Source: Pseudomonas frederiksbergensis
GTDB lineage: Bacteria; Pseudomonadota; Gammaproteobacteria; Pseudomonadales; Pseudomonadaceae
Length of the DNA: 64,000 nucleotides
Assembly: GCF_035751725.1 (NCBI RefSeq)
Contig: NZ_CP142104.1
Coordinates: 2,976,001 to 3,040,000, forward strand
Reading direction: 5' to 3'
The position numbers and the translations under genes were made by a program. Positions 45,027 through 54,554 of this stretch are shown here, piece after piece. The notes beneath the pieces are model-generated. The model was not told where the DNA came from and made no database searches. It was given only the letters and a program-made list of their open reading frames with translations. Numbering within the stretch: position 1 is the first letter of the stretch; each line of letters opens with the position of its first letter.

Positions 45027-46961
45027 TTATTTCATCGTCTGTCCAATGACCTGCACCAAGTCGATCTGCTTGAACGGCTTGGTCAACCGTGGCAGTTGCG
45101 TGGCGAAACCTTCCAGGCGCTCGGCGTACCCGGTGGCGAGGATGATCGGCAGGGTCGGCTGGCGATCGCGAAGCAATCTGGCCAGTTGCGCGCCATCCAT
45201 CTGTGGCATGGCCATGTCAGTGATTACCAGATCAATGCCTTCATTGCGCTCGAACAATTCCAGCGCCTGGGCGCCCGACAACGCGCAAAGGACCCGGTGC
45301 CCCAAGTCTTCGATCAATAGACGCGTACTGGTCAGCACCAGGCTGTCGTCGTCCACCACCAGCACCGTCAGTTCAGGGACATGTTCCCCGGCAGTCTCGG
45401 TGACGGCCGGCTTGTCCATGACCGAGTCGTCGGCCACTGGCAACCACAGCTCGGCGGTGGTGCCAACGCCTCTTTCACTCCGCAGAATCAAGCGGCCACC
45501 CAGTTGTTCGGCCAAGCCGTGGACCATGGACAGCCCCAGGCCAGTGCCCTTGCCAACGCCCTTGGTGGTGAAAAAGGGGTCCACCGCCGAGGCCAGCGTC
45601 GCCTCGTCCATGCCCTCGCCTTCATCGGTGATGGTCAGGCAAATGTAGCGCCCGGTCGCCAGTGGCTTGCTCGCCGCCGGCGCATCGCTGCCTTGCCGTT
45701 CCTGCGCCTGGATCAATATCCGGCCGCCCTGGGGCATGGCGTCCCGGGCATTCGTCGCCAGGTTGAGGATCGCCAGTTCGAGCTGGTTGACGTCGGCCAG
45801 TACCGGCGACAACGCCTCGGCGAACTGGGCCTGGATGTGGATCGACGGGCCCATGGAGCTTTGCAGCAAGCCGCTGATGCCATCCACCAGCACCGACAGT
45901 TCCACCGGCTCGGCGCTGAGTTTCTGCCGACGGGCAAACGCCAGCATGCGCTGGGTCAGCGACACGCCGCGCAGCGCGCCCTGGGTAGCGTTGTCCAGGA
46001 GCTGGGTCAGCTTGGGTTCACTGGGGATACGCTTGCGCACGATCTCCAGGTTGCCGAGGATCACCGTCAGCAGGTTGTTGAAATCATGGGCGATGCCACC
46101 GGTGAGTTGGCCGATGGCCTGCAGTTTCTGGGATTGGAAAAGCGCCTCGCGCGCCTGTTCAAGGGCCTGTTGCGCCTGGGTGGCATCGGTAATGTCCCGG
46201 GTGATCTTGGCAAATCCTAGCAACGTACCGGTATCACTGCGAATCGCGTCGATTACCACGTGGGCCATGAATCGCGTGCCGTCCCTGCGCACGCGCCAGC
46301 CCTTCTTTTCGAAACGCCCCTCAGTGGCGGCTATGCGCAGGGCGCGCTGTGGCTCGCCGGCTTCGCGGTCCTCAGGGGTATAGAACATGGAAAAATGCTG
46401 GCCGATGGCTTGTGCCGGCAGGTACCCCTTGATGCGCTGGGCGCCCTGGTTCCAGTTGGTCACCTGTCCATCCGGATCGAGCATATAGATGGCATAGTCG
46501 GTGACGCTCTGCACCAGCAACCGAAATTGCTGTTCGCTTTGCTTGAGGGTTTCCTCGGCCATCTTGCGATCGGTCAGGTCACGGGTGATCTTGGCGAAAC
46601 CGAGCAGCTCGCCATTCTGGGCGTCGATGATTGGATCGATGACCACATGGGACCAGAACAACGTGCCGTCCTTGCGCACCCGCCACCCTTCGCCTTCGAA
46701 GCGTCCTTCGCGCACAGCCGTGTCCAGTGCCCGTTGCGGCAGGCCGGCGGCACGGTCCTGGTCGGTGTAGAAACGGGAGAAATGCTGGCCCAGGATCTCC
46801 GACTCCTCATAACCCTTGAAGCGCCGCGCACCCGAATTCCAACTGGTGATGATGCCCGACGGATCGGTCATGTAGATGGCATAGTCGACCACCGCGTCGA
46901 TCAACAATCGAAAGCGCTGTTCTTCATCGATACGAGCGGTCTTGGGGTTCTTCTCAAGCAT
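45027..46961 (-). CDS. Soluble PAS-PAS hybrid histidine kinase with receiver domain
   Basis: Cytosolic kinase of 644 aa. Two near-identical PAS domains (~15-130 and ~138-255) share VDYAIYMTDPSG/TDYAIYMLDPDG and the RRFKGYEESEILGQHFSRFY type of pattern, suggesting a recent internal duplication. The H-box GIAHDFNNLLTVILGN, ATPase boxes and GLGLSMVHGLAEQLGG follow, and a receiver domain (~525-640) with LVVDDDSL and phosphoacceptor Asp in VITDMAMPQMDG ends it. No transmembrane helix is present. The start at 46961 is the only ATG before the first PAS domain. No cognate response regulator gene is adjacent. Confidence 0.9.
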   Translation of the reverse strand: MLEKNPKTARIDEEQRFRLLIDAVVDYAIYMTDPSGIITSWNSGARRFKGYEESEILGQHFSRFYTDQDRAAGLPQRALDTAVREGRFEGEGWRVRKDGTLFWSHVVIDPIIDAQNGELLGFAKITRDLTDRKMAEETLKQSEQQFRLLVQSVTDYAIYMLDPDGQVTNWNQGAQRIKGYLPAQAIGQHFSMFYTPEDREAGEPQRALRIAATEGRFEKKGWRVRRDGTRFMAHVVIDAIRSDTGTLLGFAKITRDITDATQAQQALEQAREALFQSQKLQAIGQLTGGIAHDFNNLLTVILGNLEIVRKRIPSEPKLTQLLDNATQGALRGVSLTQRMLAFARRQKLSAEPVELSVLVDGISGLLQSSMGPSIHIQAQFAEALSPVLADVNQLELAILNLATNARDAMPQGGRILIQAQERQGSDAPAASKPLATGRYICLTITDEGEGMDEATLASAVDPFFTTKGVGKGTGLGLSMVHGLAEQLGGRLILRSERGVGTTAELWLPVADDSVMDKPAVTETAGEHVPELTVLVVDDDSLVLTSTRLLIEDLGHRVLCALSGAQALELFERNEGIDLVITDMAMPQMDGAQLARLLRDRQPTLPIILATGYAERLEGFATQLPRLTKPFKQIDLVQVIGQTMK

Positions 46962-47038
46962 GTGGCCGAGGCATCCATGGGAATTTGGGTGGAGTATGGA
47001 ACAACTGCCGCGCCAGGAAAAACCTGATTTTCGTAGGG

Positions 47039-49369
47039 CTATAAGGCGCCTTGCGAACCTTGGTGGAACCCAGCAGGTCCGCAGGGGGATCCAAGCGCCT
47101 CTTGCTTGATCGACCACCACCGCGGCAGCAGTCGCTGCACCTTGGCCTCGCCAAAACGATCGTCGATCAGCATCACCACCCCCCGATCCTGCTGAGTGCG
47201 GATGACACGTCCGGCTGCCTGCACGACCTTTTGCAGGCCCGGATACAGATAGGTGTAGTCGTAGCCGTCGCCAAAGATCGCCGCCATGCGCTGCTTGATC
47301 TGCTCGTTGACCGGGTTGAACTGCGCCAGTCCGAGCGTGGCAATGAAGGCGCCGATCAGTCGCGAGCCGGGCAGATCGATGCCTTCGCCAAACGCCCCGC
47401 CCAGCACGGCGAAACCGATACCCTGGCTGTGCTCCATGAACCGGTCGAGAAATGCCTGTCGAGGGGCCTCGCCCATGCCGCGCGATTGCGTCCAGGTCGC
47501 AACGTGGGGATACCGCTCTGCAAACAGCCCAGCTACCTGTTGCAGATAATCGAAGCTGCTGAAAAACGCCAGGTAATTGCCGGGCCGCTCGTCGAACTGG
47601 CGGGCCATCAATGCCACGATCGGGTCGAGGGATGCCTGGCGGCGAGCGAATCGGGTGGAAATCCGGCTGACCACCTGCACGTCCAATTGCTCGGCCTGGA
47701 ACGGTGATTCGACATCGATCCACACCGTGTCCGTTGGTGCTCCCAGCAGATCAGCGTAGTACCGCCGTGGGCTCAGGGTCGCGGAGAACAGCACGCTGCT
47801 GCGTGACGCCGTGAACCGGGGGCGCAGGAAACCGGCCGGGACCACATTGCGCAGGCACAGCGTAGACAGGCTGCGCTGGCGACCGACGTCGCGCTTATGG
47901 ATATCGAACAGGAAGTGCTCGTCGAATGACTCCGCCACGCGCCCGAACTGCAAGATGTCGAAATAGAACGCCTGCAGGCCACTGTCCAGGCCCTGGGGAT
48001 GGTCGTTGAGGTAATCTCCCATCGCCGTGGCGCAGGATCCCAGCGCCAGGAGCAGCTTTTCCGGGGGCTTGTCATAAGCCTGGTAAGCGGCAATTTGCGG
48101 CCCGTGCAGGGCATTCCATTGGCGATTGACCTTTTGCAGCGGTTTTTTCAGCGCCTCGGGTGCGCTCTTGAGCACAGCCGCCAAGGTGGCCTGGTCCAGG
48201 GTCGCGCTGTACATCTGCCGCCCCCGCTCCACCAGGTTGTGGGCTTCGTCCACCAGGGTCGCGACCGTCCAGCCGTTGGCCTGGGCAAGGCCGAAGAGCA
48301 AGGCGCTGAAGTCGAAATAATAGTTGTAGTCCGCTACCACCATGTCTGCCCAGCGGGCCATTTCCTGGCTCAGGTAATACGGACAGACGTCATGCTCCAG
48401 CGCGATGCCACGCAACGCGGCTTGATCGAGCAGCGTAACCTGACTCGCCGCCGCCCGGGCCTGCGGCAGGCGGTCATAAAAACCTCGGGCCAGCGGGCAG
48501 GATTCGCCATGGCAGGCTTTGTCCGGATGTTCGCAGGCCTTGTCCCGCGCGATCATCTCCAGCACCCGCAGCGGCATTGCGGGCGCGCTGTCGGTCAGTA
48601 GCCGGGCGGCGTCCAACGCCAGTTTGCGCCCCGGGGTTTTCGCAGTGAGGAAAAAAACCTTGTCCAGGCGCTGCGGCGCCAAGGCCTTGAGCATCGGGAA
48701 CAGCGTGCCGACGGTCTTGCCGATACCCGTCGGCGCCTGCGCCATCAGGCAACGACCGGTGCTGACGGCCTTGAACACCGACTCAGCCAAATGACGCTGC
48801 CCGGGCCTGAAGCCCGCATGGGGAAACGCCAGGGCCTGGGCGCCCTGGTTGCGGGCCTGGCGGTGGCGCATCTCCTGCTCCGCCCAGGCCAGGAAACGTG
48901 CGCACTGCTGCTCGAAGAACGCCTGGAGTTGCGACGCTTCGAACGTTTGGTCAAGGCAGGTTTCCCTCTCGCTGACGATGTCGAAATAGACCAGGGCGAC
49001 GTCAATGCGCGGCAGCTGCAATTTCTGGCACATCAGCCAACCGTAGATCTTCGCCTGGGCCCAGTGCAACTGACGATGGTTGTCCGGCTGTTTGTTCAGG
49101 TCGCCACGGTAGGTCTTCACTTCTTCGAGACGGTTGCGCGCAGGGTCGTAGCCGTCTGCCCGGCCCTTGACCCTCAGGCTGTGATAGTCGCCTTGCAGGC
49201 TGACCTCCGCCTGGTAGCCCTCGCTGCGCCGCGCTGCCACGGTCCGGTGGCCGACAATCCCCTCCAGCGCCGTGGGCGATGGCGTAAAGCGCAAATCGAG
49301 GTCGCCGGCCTTGGCGGTGAACTCACACAACGCGCGCACGGCAATGCTGTAGCCCGGCACCTCGGTCAT
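47039..49369 (-). CDS. XPD/DinG-type ATP-dependent DNA helicase with N-terminal PD-(D/E)XK nuclease domain
   Basis: Helicase of 776 aa. The first ~160 residues form a Cas4-like PD-(D/E)XK nuclease domain: GRADGYDPARNRLEEVKTYRG (Asp, Glu, Lys) then HWAQAKIYGWLMC. The XPD-type superfamily 2 core follows: Walker A QAPTGIGKTVGT, iron-sulfur cysteines across DKACEHPDKACHGESCPL and HDVCPYYL, DEAH box in LVDEAHNLVERG, and motif VI QAAGRVIRTQQDRG. It likely unwinds 5'-3' during repair. The ATG at 49369 overlaps the FAN1-like stop as ATGA, so translation is coupled and the two probably act together. Confidence 0.91.
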   Translation of the reverse strand: MTEVPGYSIAVRALCEFTAKAGDLDLRFTPSPTALEGIVGHRTVAARRSEGYQAEVSLQGDYHSLRVKGRADGYDPARNRLEEVKTYRGDLNKQPDNHRQLHWAQAKIYGWLMCQKLQLPRIDVALVYFDIVSERETCLDQTFEASQLQAFFEQQCARFLAWAEQEMRHRQARNQGAQALAFPHAGFRPGQRHLAESVFKAVSTGRCLMAQAPTGIGKTVGTLFPMLKALAPQRLDKVFFLTAKTPGRKLALDAARLLTDSAPAMPLRVLEMIARDKACEHPDKACHGESCPLARGFYDRLPQARAAASQVTLLDQAALRGIALEHDVCPYYLSQEMARWADMVVADYNYYFDFSALLFGLAQANGWTVATLVDEAHNLVERGRQMYSATLDQATLAAVLKSAPEALKKPLQKVNRQWNALHGPQIAAYQAYDKPPEKLLLALGSCATAMGDYLNDHPQGLDSGLQAFYFDILQFGRVAESFDEHFLFDIHKRDVGRQRSLSTLCLRNVVPAGFLRPRFTASRSSVLFSATLSPRRYYADLLGAPTDTVWIDVESPFQAEQLDVQVVSRISTRFARRQASLDPIVALMARQFDERPGNYLAFFSSFDYLQQVAGLFAERYPHVATWTQSRGMGEAPRQAFLDRFMEHSQGIGFAVLGGAFGEGIDLPGSRLIGAFIATLGLAQFNPVNEQIKQRMAAIFGDGYDYTYLYPGLQKVVQAAGRVIRTQQDRGVVMLIDDRFGEAKVQRLLPRWWSIKQEALGSPCGPAGFHQGSQGAL

Positions 49370-51018
49370 GCGCCCTGCTCCGCCCATTGCACGTAACAGA
49401 CGGCGACCGGCATCTGGTGTTCATGGCAGAAGTCCAGCCAGCGCAGTTGGTTGTCCTGCAGGCGATCGCCAGGACCTTTGACTTCGATCATGCGGTAGGT
49501 CTTGTGCTGCGGCCAGAACTGGATCAGGTCCGGCATGCCGGCGCGGTTGGCCTTGATGTCCAATAGCAGGCGACTGAACCAGCGCTTGAGGTGCTCCGCC
49601 GGCAAACAGTCGAGCGCCTGGTCCAGGAGCGCTTCGGACAGCGCCCCCCAAAACACGAAAGGTGATTGCACGCCGTATTTTTCCACGTACCGACGGCGGA
49701 TAGTGCCGCGGTAGCGACCGTCATCCAGTTCCGCGAAACACGCCGCGAACAGCTCGGCGCGACGCTCATGAAAGTCTTCGTTGAGCAGGTCCACCGGACC
49801 GCGTTGGAAGGGGTGGAAAAACGAGCCCGGCAAAGGCGCAAAGATTGCCGGCCAGCACAGCAGGCCGAACAGCGAATTGACCAGGCTGTTCTCGACGTAA
49901 TGCACTGGGGCGGCGTCGTCATGCAAATGGGCCTGGACACAATATTCCACCGGCAATGCCGGATCGACCCGGGGCAAGTGCAAGTCCAGCCGCTCGACTT
50001 CCCGCGCAATCGGACGCGGCACGGGTGGCCCGCCGAGTTTGCGCCGCAGCCGCGGCACGATCCGCACCAACGCTTGTCGTTCAGCGGCGCTTTGTGGCGA
50101 TTGCGCGGCGGCTTCGCCCAGCTCCAGGGCCAAGGCATATTCACCGATCCGCTCCAGCACCCGGATCATCCGCAACCGCGCGCCGGGATAACTGCAATCG
50201 CGATAGACGCACAGCGCCGAGGCGAATTCACCGATACGCTCTGCGTGCTGGCCGATCTGGAACAACAACTTGCCCCGACGTCGCTCCAGCCATGGGTTAT
50301 CCAGGTCCAGCGCATTGATCCGGGCAACGATCGTTTCGAGCGTTTCGCCGGCCTCGAAAGATTGCTGGCACTCATGCAAAAAAAGACAGGCGTCGATGTC
50401 CTGGCGGTTGCGCAGTCCCCGGGACTCGGCGCTGAACTCAACGGCTTCGTAAGTGAAAATACCCAGGTCCGCCAGCACGAACTCCGACCAATCCTGGTAG
50501 AGATTGCCGAAAAACATCAAGCGCAAGCGGTCGCACAACGCCATGACTGTAAGACTGAACAGCCGATCCTCCAACTGAGGGCACCAGGCACCAAAGGGCT
50601 GGGGTTGGCTGAAGCGTTCGCCCAGCGCCAACAGCCAGTCAGCCTTCTTCGCCTTGGGCTGCTCGATCGCATGGCCCAGGCAGAGCAGGATTTCAGGCTT
50701 GAGCAACACCTCGAACAGCTCCGCCAGGCTCAGCTCAGCCTGCTCCTGCACCCAGCCCAATACGATCAACGGTTGCACCGCAGCGCCGATGTCGCCGATT
50801 TCGTGATAACGCAGTTTGCCGAGGCGAAAATGCAACCCCTTGCGCATCACCATCCTCACCAGCAGGCCTTGGGACGGACGCGGTAACGCGGCAAAAGCCT
50901 CGATGAAGCGCTGCTCGTCGATGCTGAGCACATCGGCGTAGCGTTGTGCCAACCAGGCAAGCACCCGCTGGAAATTGTTCAGGTAATAAAAAGGATCGTC
51001 GAGGGGGTTGGTTGTCAC
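49366..51018 (-). CDS. FAN1-like VRR-NUC structure-specific nuclease
   Basis: Nuclease of about 550 aa matching bacterial FAN1, which incises 5' flaps and interstrand crosslinks. The C-terminal VRR-NUC domain has GMPDLIQFWPQH (metal Asp) and MIEVKGPGDRLQDNQLRWLD (Glu-x-Lys). A TPR-like middle region and an N-terminal SAP/winged-helix region (YYLNNFQRVLAWLAQRYAD) precede it. The start is uncertain: GTG at 51018 gives the family N-terminus, while a TTG at 51093 extends it by 25 codons; neither has a strong ribosome site. It is coupled to the downstream helicase by a 4-bp overlap. Confidence 0.88.
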   Translation of the reverse strand: MTTNPLDDPFYYLNNFQRVLAWLAQRYADVLSIDEQRFIEAFAALPRPSQGLLVRMVMRKGLHFRLGKLRYHEIGDIGAAVQPLIVLGWVQEQAELSLAELFEVLLKPEILLCLGHAIEQPKAKKADWLLALGERFSQPQPFGAWCPQLEDRLFSLTVMALCDRLRLMFFGNLYQDWSEFVLADLGIFTYEAVEFSAESRGLRNRQDIDACLFLHECQQSFEAGETLETIVARINALDLDNPWLERRRGKLLFQIGQHAERIGEFASALCVYRDCSYPGARLRMIRVLERIGEYALALELGEAAAQSPQSAAERQALVRIVPRLRRKLGGPPVPRPIAREVERLDLHLPRVDPALPVEYCVQAHLHDDAAPVHYVENSLVNSLFGLLCWPAIFAPLPGSFFHPFQRGPVDLLNEDFHERRAELFAACFAELDDGRYRGTIRRRYVEKYGVQSPFVFWGALSEALLDQALDCLPAEHLKRWFSRLLLDIKANRAGMPDLIQFWPQHKTYRMIEVKGPGDRLQDNQLRWLDFCHEHQMPVAVCYVQWAEQGA

Positions 51019-51238
51019 GGGAAAAGCGCCACGGTGCTTGAAGTACTGGTTATGCGTACAGATATCAGCTAGCCGCGGTCCAAGCAACTGCAAAAGATGA
51101 GCGGTCTCCTATATTTAAAGGAGATTTCCTTCAGGCAGCGATGAACTTTCCTACAGCAAGCGGGACAAATGGCGGTTAACTCAGTGATGGCCCGGTCGAA
51201 TCAACCGGGCATCATCCCTTTGCATAGAGGTTATGGAT

Positions 51239-51463
51239 ATGAACATCAGGTTTCTGGGCCTGCCCTTGGTCGCCGTGGCACTCCTCGCACTGGCCGGCTG
51301 CGCATCACCGACCGTCGTGACCTTGCAGAACGGCACCCAGTATTTGACCGAGGACACCCCCAATACCCGCACTGCGGATGGCTTCTACGAGTTCGAAGAC
51401 ATTTCGGGTCGCAAGGTCCGGGTTCGTGCCGATGAAGTCGCGACGATTCGCAAGGAAGATTGA
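51239..51463 (+). CDS. YgdI/YgdR-family small lipoprotein
   Basis: Lipoprotein of 74 aa. A short signal ends at lipobox LALAGC, then a ~50-residue SH3-like mature part (VVTLQNGTQYLTEDTPNTR, GFYEFEDISGRKVRVRADEV) as in YgdI/YgdR. It is probably anchored in the outer membrane; function unknown. The ATG at 51239 has GAGG 8 bp upstream; the ATG two codons before is too close to that site. A hairpin without T-run (51475-51493, stem GCCCTCTG) lies 12 bp after the stop. It is convergent with the LysR gene. Confidence 0.88.
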   Translation: MNIRFLGLPLVAVALLALAGCASPTVVTLQNGTQYLTEDTPNTRTADGFYEFEDISGRKVRVRADEVATIRKED

Positions 51464-51534
51464 TCGAAAGCCAAGCCCTCTGTCCCAGAGGGCCGCACGC
51501 CGCTCCATGTCCGGAAGTCGCGTGGCAGCCCCCG

Positions 51535-52437
51535 CTATATTCCCTTTTCTCCCGCGCATACTTTGCGCAAGCAACCCCTGAGCCAACGGTGCACGGGGTC
51601 GGCGTCCATTCGCGGATGCCAGAGCATCGCGACAGTGAACTCAGGAACCACGACCGGCAGCGGGAAACTGTGCATGCCAAGGCGCAAGCGCGTGGTGTAG
51701 CGTTCCGGCACGCTGGCGATCAGGTCGCTGGACCGGGCGAGCCCCAGGGCAGTCGAAAAACCCGGTACGCAGGTCACGATTTCCCGGGATAGATCCAAAG
51801 TCCTCAAGGCTTCATCGATCGGGCCTTGCTCAAGGCCGCGCAGGGAGACACCGACGTGCCGACCGGCCGCGTAATCGTCAATGCCCACCTCGATCCGGCT
51901 CAATGGATGCCCTGCCCGGACCACGCCAACGATGCGATCGACAAACAACGCCTGGGTGCGCAACTCGGGGCGCGTGTCCTCATCGACGACAGCAGTCTCC
52001 AGATCAACGCTGCCTTCGCGCAGCGCCGTGCTATCGCGGTCGGTCTTCTCGACAAAACGCAGCCGCACGCCCGGGGCCTGCTCGCCAATATGATTGATCA
52101 AGTCGACGGCGAAGTTCTCCACGAAGCCTTGCCGGGTGCGCAAGGTGAACGTTCGGTTGATCCGTTGCAGGTCCGGGGCCCGCACAGGGCGCAGTGCCGC
52201 CTGGGCGTCCTGGACCAGTTGGCTGACCTGCTCGCGCAACTCCATGGCCCGGGGCGTGGGAACCAGGCCGCGCCCAGCCCGCACCAACAATGGATCCCCC
52301 GTAGCCTGGCGCAACCGCGCCAGGGCCCGGCTCATGGCCGAGGCGCTGAGACGCAGCCGCCGGGCCGCACCGGCCACGCTGCCTTCAGACAGCAATGCAT
52401 CGAGGGTGACGAGCAAATTCAGATCGATCGCGGACAT
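51535..52437 (-). CDS. LysR-family regulator of the MFS transporter (NodD/SyrM-like branch)
   Basis: Regulator of 300 aa. The N-terminus SAIDLNLLVTLDALLSEGSV then RLSASAMSRALARLRQATGD is the LysR winged helix of the branch that includes NodD- and LeuO-like proteins. The effector domain covers ~95-290 (TLRTRQGFVENF, VDLETAVVDED). It is divergent from the MFS exporter gene across 118 bp, so it most likely controls that gene. The inducer is unknown; this branch often responds to aromatic or xenobiotic compounds. Confidence 0.89.
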   Translation of the reverse strand: MSAIDLNLLVTLDALLSEGSVAGAARRLRLSASAMSRALARLRQATGDPLLVRAGRGLVPTPRAMELREQVSQLVQDAQAALRPVRAPDLQRINRTFTLRTRQGFVENFAVDLINHIGEQAPGVRLRFVEKTDRDSTALREGSVDLETAVVDEDTRPELRTQALFVDRIVGVVRAGHPLSRIEVGIDDYAAGRHVGVSLRGLEQGPIDEALRTLDLSREIVTCVPGFSTALGLARSSDLIASVPERYTTRLRLGMHSFPLPVVVPEFTVAMLWHPRMDADPVHRWLRGCLRKVCAGEKGI

Positions 52438-52555
52438 TGACGGGCCCCTGGCTGATAGATGGCGTCTGTTGCAGCTATAACCTGCAACTCATGCGTCTTC
52501 CGCCATATTAAGCCTGGACGTAACGTTGTGACAGTACGTCAAACACAACGGGTAC

Positions 52556-54022
52556 ATGATGAAGCCAGCCAATGCAGAACAACGCTTGCCACCGACCGCG
52601 GTACGCCAGCCACGCGCTCCAGTACGCTGGGCGTTGGCCAGTCTCGCCCTGTCGACACTCCTGGCGTCATTGGGCGCCAGCGTAGCCACCGTCGGCCTGC
52701 CAGTACTGGCCGAGGCTTTCTCTGCGTCTTTCGCGCAAGTGCAATGGGTCGTACTGGCATACCTGCTGGCAATCACCACACTGATTGTCAGCCTGGGCAG
52801 GCTCGGCGACCTTGTAGGCCGGCGCAAGCTGTTGCTGGCAGCAATTGCGCTGTTTACCCTCGCGTCAGGACTGTGCGGCCTGGCACCGTCGCTGTGGTGG
52901 TTGATTGCGGCCAGGGCCGTGCAGGGCCTGGGAGCGGCGATCATGATGACGCTGACGTTGGCCCTGGTCGGCGAGACGGTGGAAAAAAACAGGACCGGTA
53001 GCGCAATGGGATTGCTCGCCACGCTGTCGGCGGTGGGCACCGCGCTGGGCCCGTCCCTGGGAGGCCTGTTGATTACAGGTTTTGGCTGGCACGCGCTGTT
53101 CCTGATCAATGTGCCCCTGGGCCTGCTGACACTGGTGCTGGCTTGGCGCTACCTGCCCACGGGAAACCAGGCGCCGACGGTCGGGCGCTTGCGCTTCGAC
53201 GGCTTGGGCACGCTGCTGCTGGCCGCAACGCTGGGCACCTATGCGCTGGCGATGACGCTTGGACGCGCAAGCTTCGGCGGGTTGAACATCGGGCTGTTAT
53301 TCGCGGCGATTATCTGTGGCGGCCTGTTCGTCCAGGTCCAACGTCGGCTGGAGTCGCCACTGATCCCCTTGGCAATGTTGCGCGATCGCCTTTTGGTGTC
53401 GGGCCTGGCGTCCAGCGCGCTGGTCGCGGCGGTCATGATGGCGACTTTGCTGGTCGGTCCGTTCTACCTGTCCATCACCCTCGGACTGCCCCCGGCAATC
53501 GTGGGGCTGGCGCTGGCAGCCGGCCCCTGCGTGGCCGCCCTCGCGGGTGTGCCCGCCGGACGCCTGGCTGATCGGTTCGGGGTACGTCCGATGCGGCTTG
53601 CCGGGCTGGCGACGATGATCCTCGGTACCCTGCTCTTGTCGCTGGTTTCCCCCGCCCTAGGCATCGCAGGCTATGTTTTTACCATCGCGATAACCACCCT
53701 CGGCTATGCGCTGTTCCAGCCAGCAAACAATGCCGCAGTCATGGCGCCGATAGCTGATAACAACCGCGGCGTCGTTGCCGGTTTGCTCAATCTATCGCGC
53801 AACCTCGGCTTCTTTACCGGCGCATCGGTGCTCGGCGCGGTTTTCGCTACCCAATTGCCGACGAACGGTATCGCGGCAGCGAGCCCAGAGGATGTGACGA
53901 ACGGCTTGCATCTCACCTTTGCCGTCGCCCTTTCATTGACCGGGCTGGCGTGGCTAATTGCCGCCGGATTGCGCGTGCCAGAGCGGTTGCGCCAGAACAA
54001 GGACAACGCCGGCCAACGATGA
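52556..54022 (+). CDS. MFS drug exporter, EmrB/QacA (DHA2, 14-span) type
   Basis: Major-facilitator exporter of 488 aa with about 14 hydrophobic spans. Motif A reads GRLGDLVGRRKLLL, and antiporter motif C is close to LLATLSAVGTALGPSLGGLL. Other DHA2 marks are LDTTIVNVALP-like ASVATVGLPVLAEAF and QWVVLAYLLAITTLI. It should expel drugs or toxic metabolites with proton exchange. Either of two adjacent ATG codons (52556 or 52559) can start it. A separate outer-membrane or adaptor gene is absent, so it probably works alone. Confidence 0.9.
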   Translation: MMKPANAEQRLPPTAVRQPRAPVRWALASLALSTLLASLGASVATVGLPVLAEAFSASFAQVQWVVLAYLLAITTLIVSLGRLGDLVGRRKLLLAAIALFTLASGLCGLAPSLWWLIAARAVQGLGAAIMMTLTLALVGETVEKNRTGSAMGLLATLSAVGTALGPSLGGLLITGFGWHALFLINVPLGLLTLVLAWRYLPTGNQAPTVGRLRFDGLGTLLLAATLGTYALAMTLGRASFGGLNIGLLFAAIICGGLFVQVQRRLESPLIPLAMLRDRLLVSGLASSALVAAVMMATLLVGPFYLSITLGLPPAIVGLALAAGPCVAALAGVPAGRLADRFGVRPMRLAGLATMILGTLLLSLVSPALGIAGYVFTIAITTLGYALFQPANNAAVMAPIADNNRGVVAGLLNLSRNLGFFTGASVLGAVFATQLPTNGIAAASPEDVTNGLHLTFAVALSLTGLAWLIAAGLRVPERLRQNKDNAGQR

Positions 54023-54215
54023 TGGCATTCTGAACAATTCATGGTTAGGTCATGATGCAGATCAAAAAAACTGAACCAATCGCCAAACGGACTGAAAAAA
54101 TCCACGTGGCGTTCATTTTCAGATGCTATTTTTAGTTCTCACTGGTAGAGCCAAGAGGGCTCTTCCTTCCTGACATGAGCAAACGGAAGCGCTTGATGAA
54201 GAAGGCGGGCTACAG

Positions 54216-54494
54216 ATGAATAAAGGATCTTTCAGCAAGGTAACGTTCCCCAATGCCTGCCAGTTGATGCGCTGGCATTTCCATCCCATGGGCTTCGAAG
54301 CCAGCATGGACGCGCCGGGTAGTATGGTTGCCCGGCTATTTGATCGCGCGAGCGGCGAAACCATGATCGCCATTGCAGGTATCCCCTGCGCGACCGTGAT
54401 GAACGCCCCCGACGTCGAGCGAATTATCGAAGCGGTGGAAGCCGAGCTTGAAGCCTTCGTTCCACCCGTTGGTTTGCGACGATTCGCCTCCTGA
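54216..54494 (+). CDS. DUF1652 protein
   Basis: Protein of 92 aa of a family nearly confined to Pseudomonas. The family core is seen as CQLMRWHFHPMGFEASMDAPGSMVA and AIAGIPCATVMNAPDVERIIEAVEAEL. There is no signal peptide or span; it should be a small cytosolic protein. Function unknown. It is convergent with the UvrD-like gene across a strong bidirectional terminator. The 193 bp before it (54023-54215) contain only weak hairpins and a 27-codon frame I cannot support. Confidence 0.86.
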   Translation: MNKGSFSKVTFPNACQLMRWHFHPMGFEASMDAPGSMVARLFDRASGETMIAIAGIPCATVMNAPDVERIIEAVEAELEAFVPPVGLRRFAS

Positions 54495-54496
54495 CA

Positions 54497-54529
54497 AAGA
54501 AAAGCCCACATGTTCATGTGGGCTTTTTT
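54497..54529. terminator. Bidirectional terminator between DUF1652 and the UvrD-like gene
   Basis: Perfect stem GCCCACATG (54504-54512) and CATGTGGGC (54515-54523) with a 2-nt loop. A T-run TTTTTT (54524-54529) follows on the plus strand and a mirror A-rich stretch (54497-54503) gives a T-run on the minus strand. It can therefore end both convergent genes. Confidence 0.9.
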
Positions 54530-54554
54530 GTCAGTGTTGTGTTTCGCTGGCAGG

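Noticed and set aside
54052..54135. 27-codon frame (MMQIKKTEPIAK...) after the MFS gene
   Set aside because: Too short to judge, weak ribosome site, no conserved context; could be re-examined with ribosome profiling.
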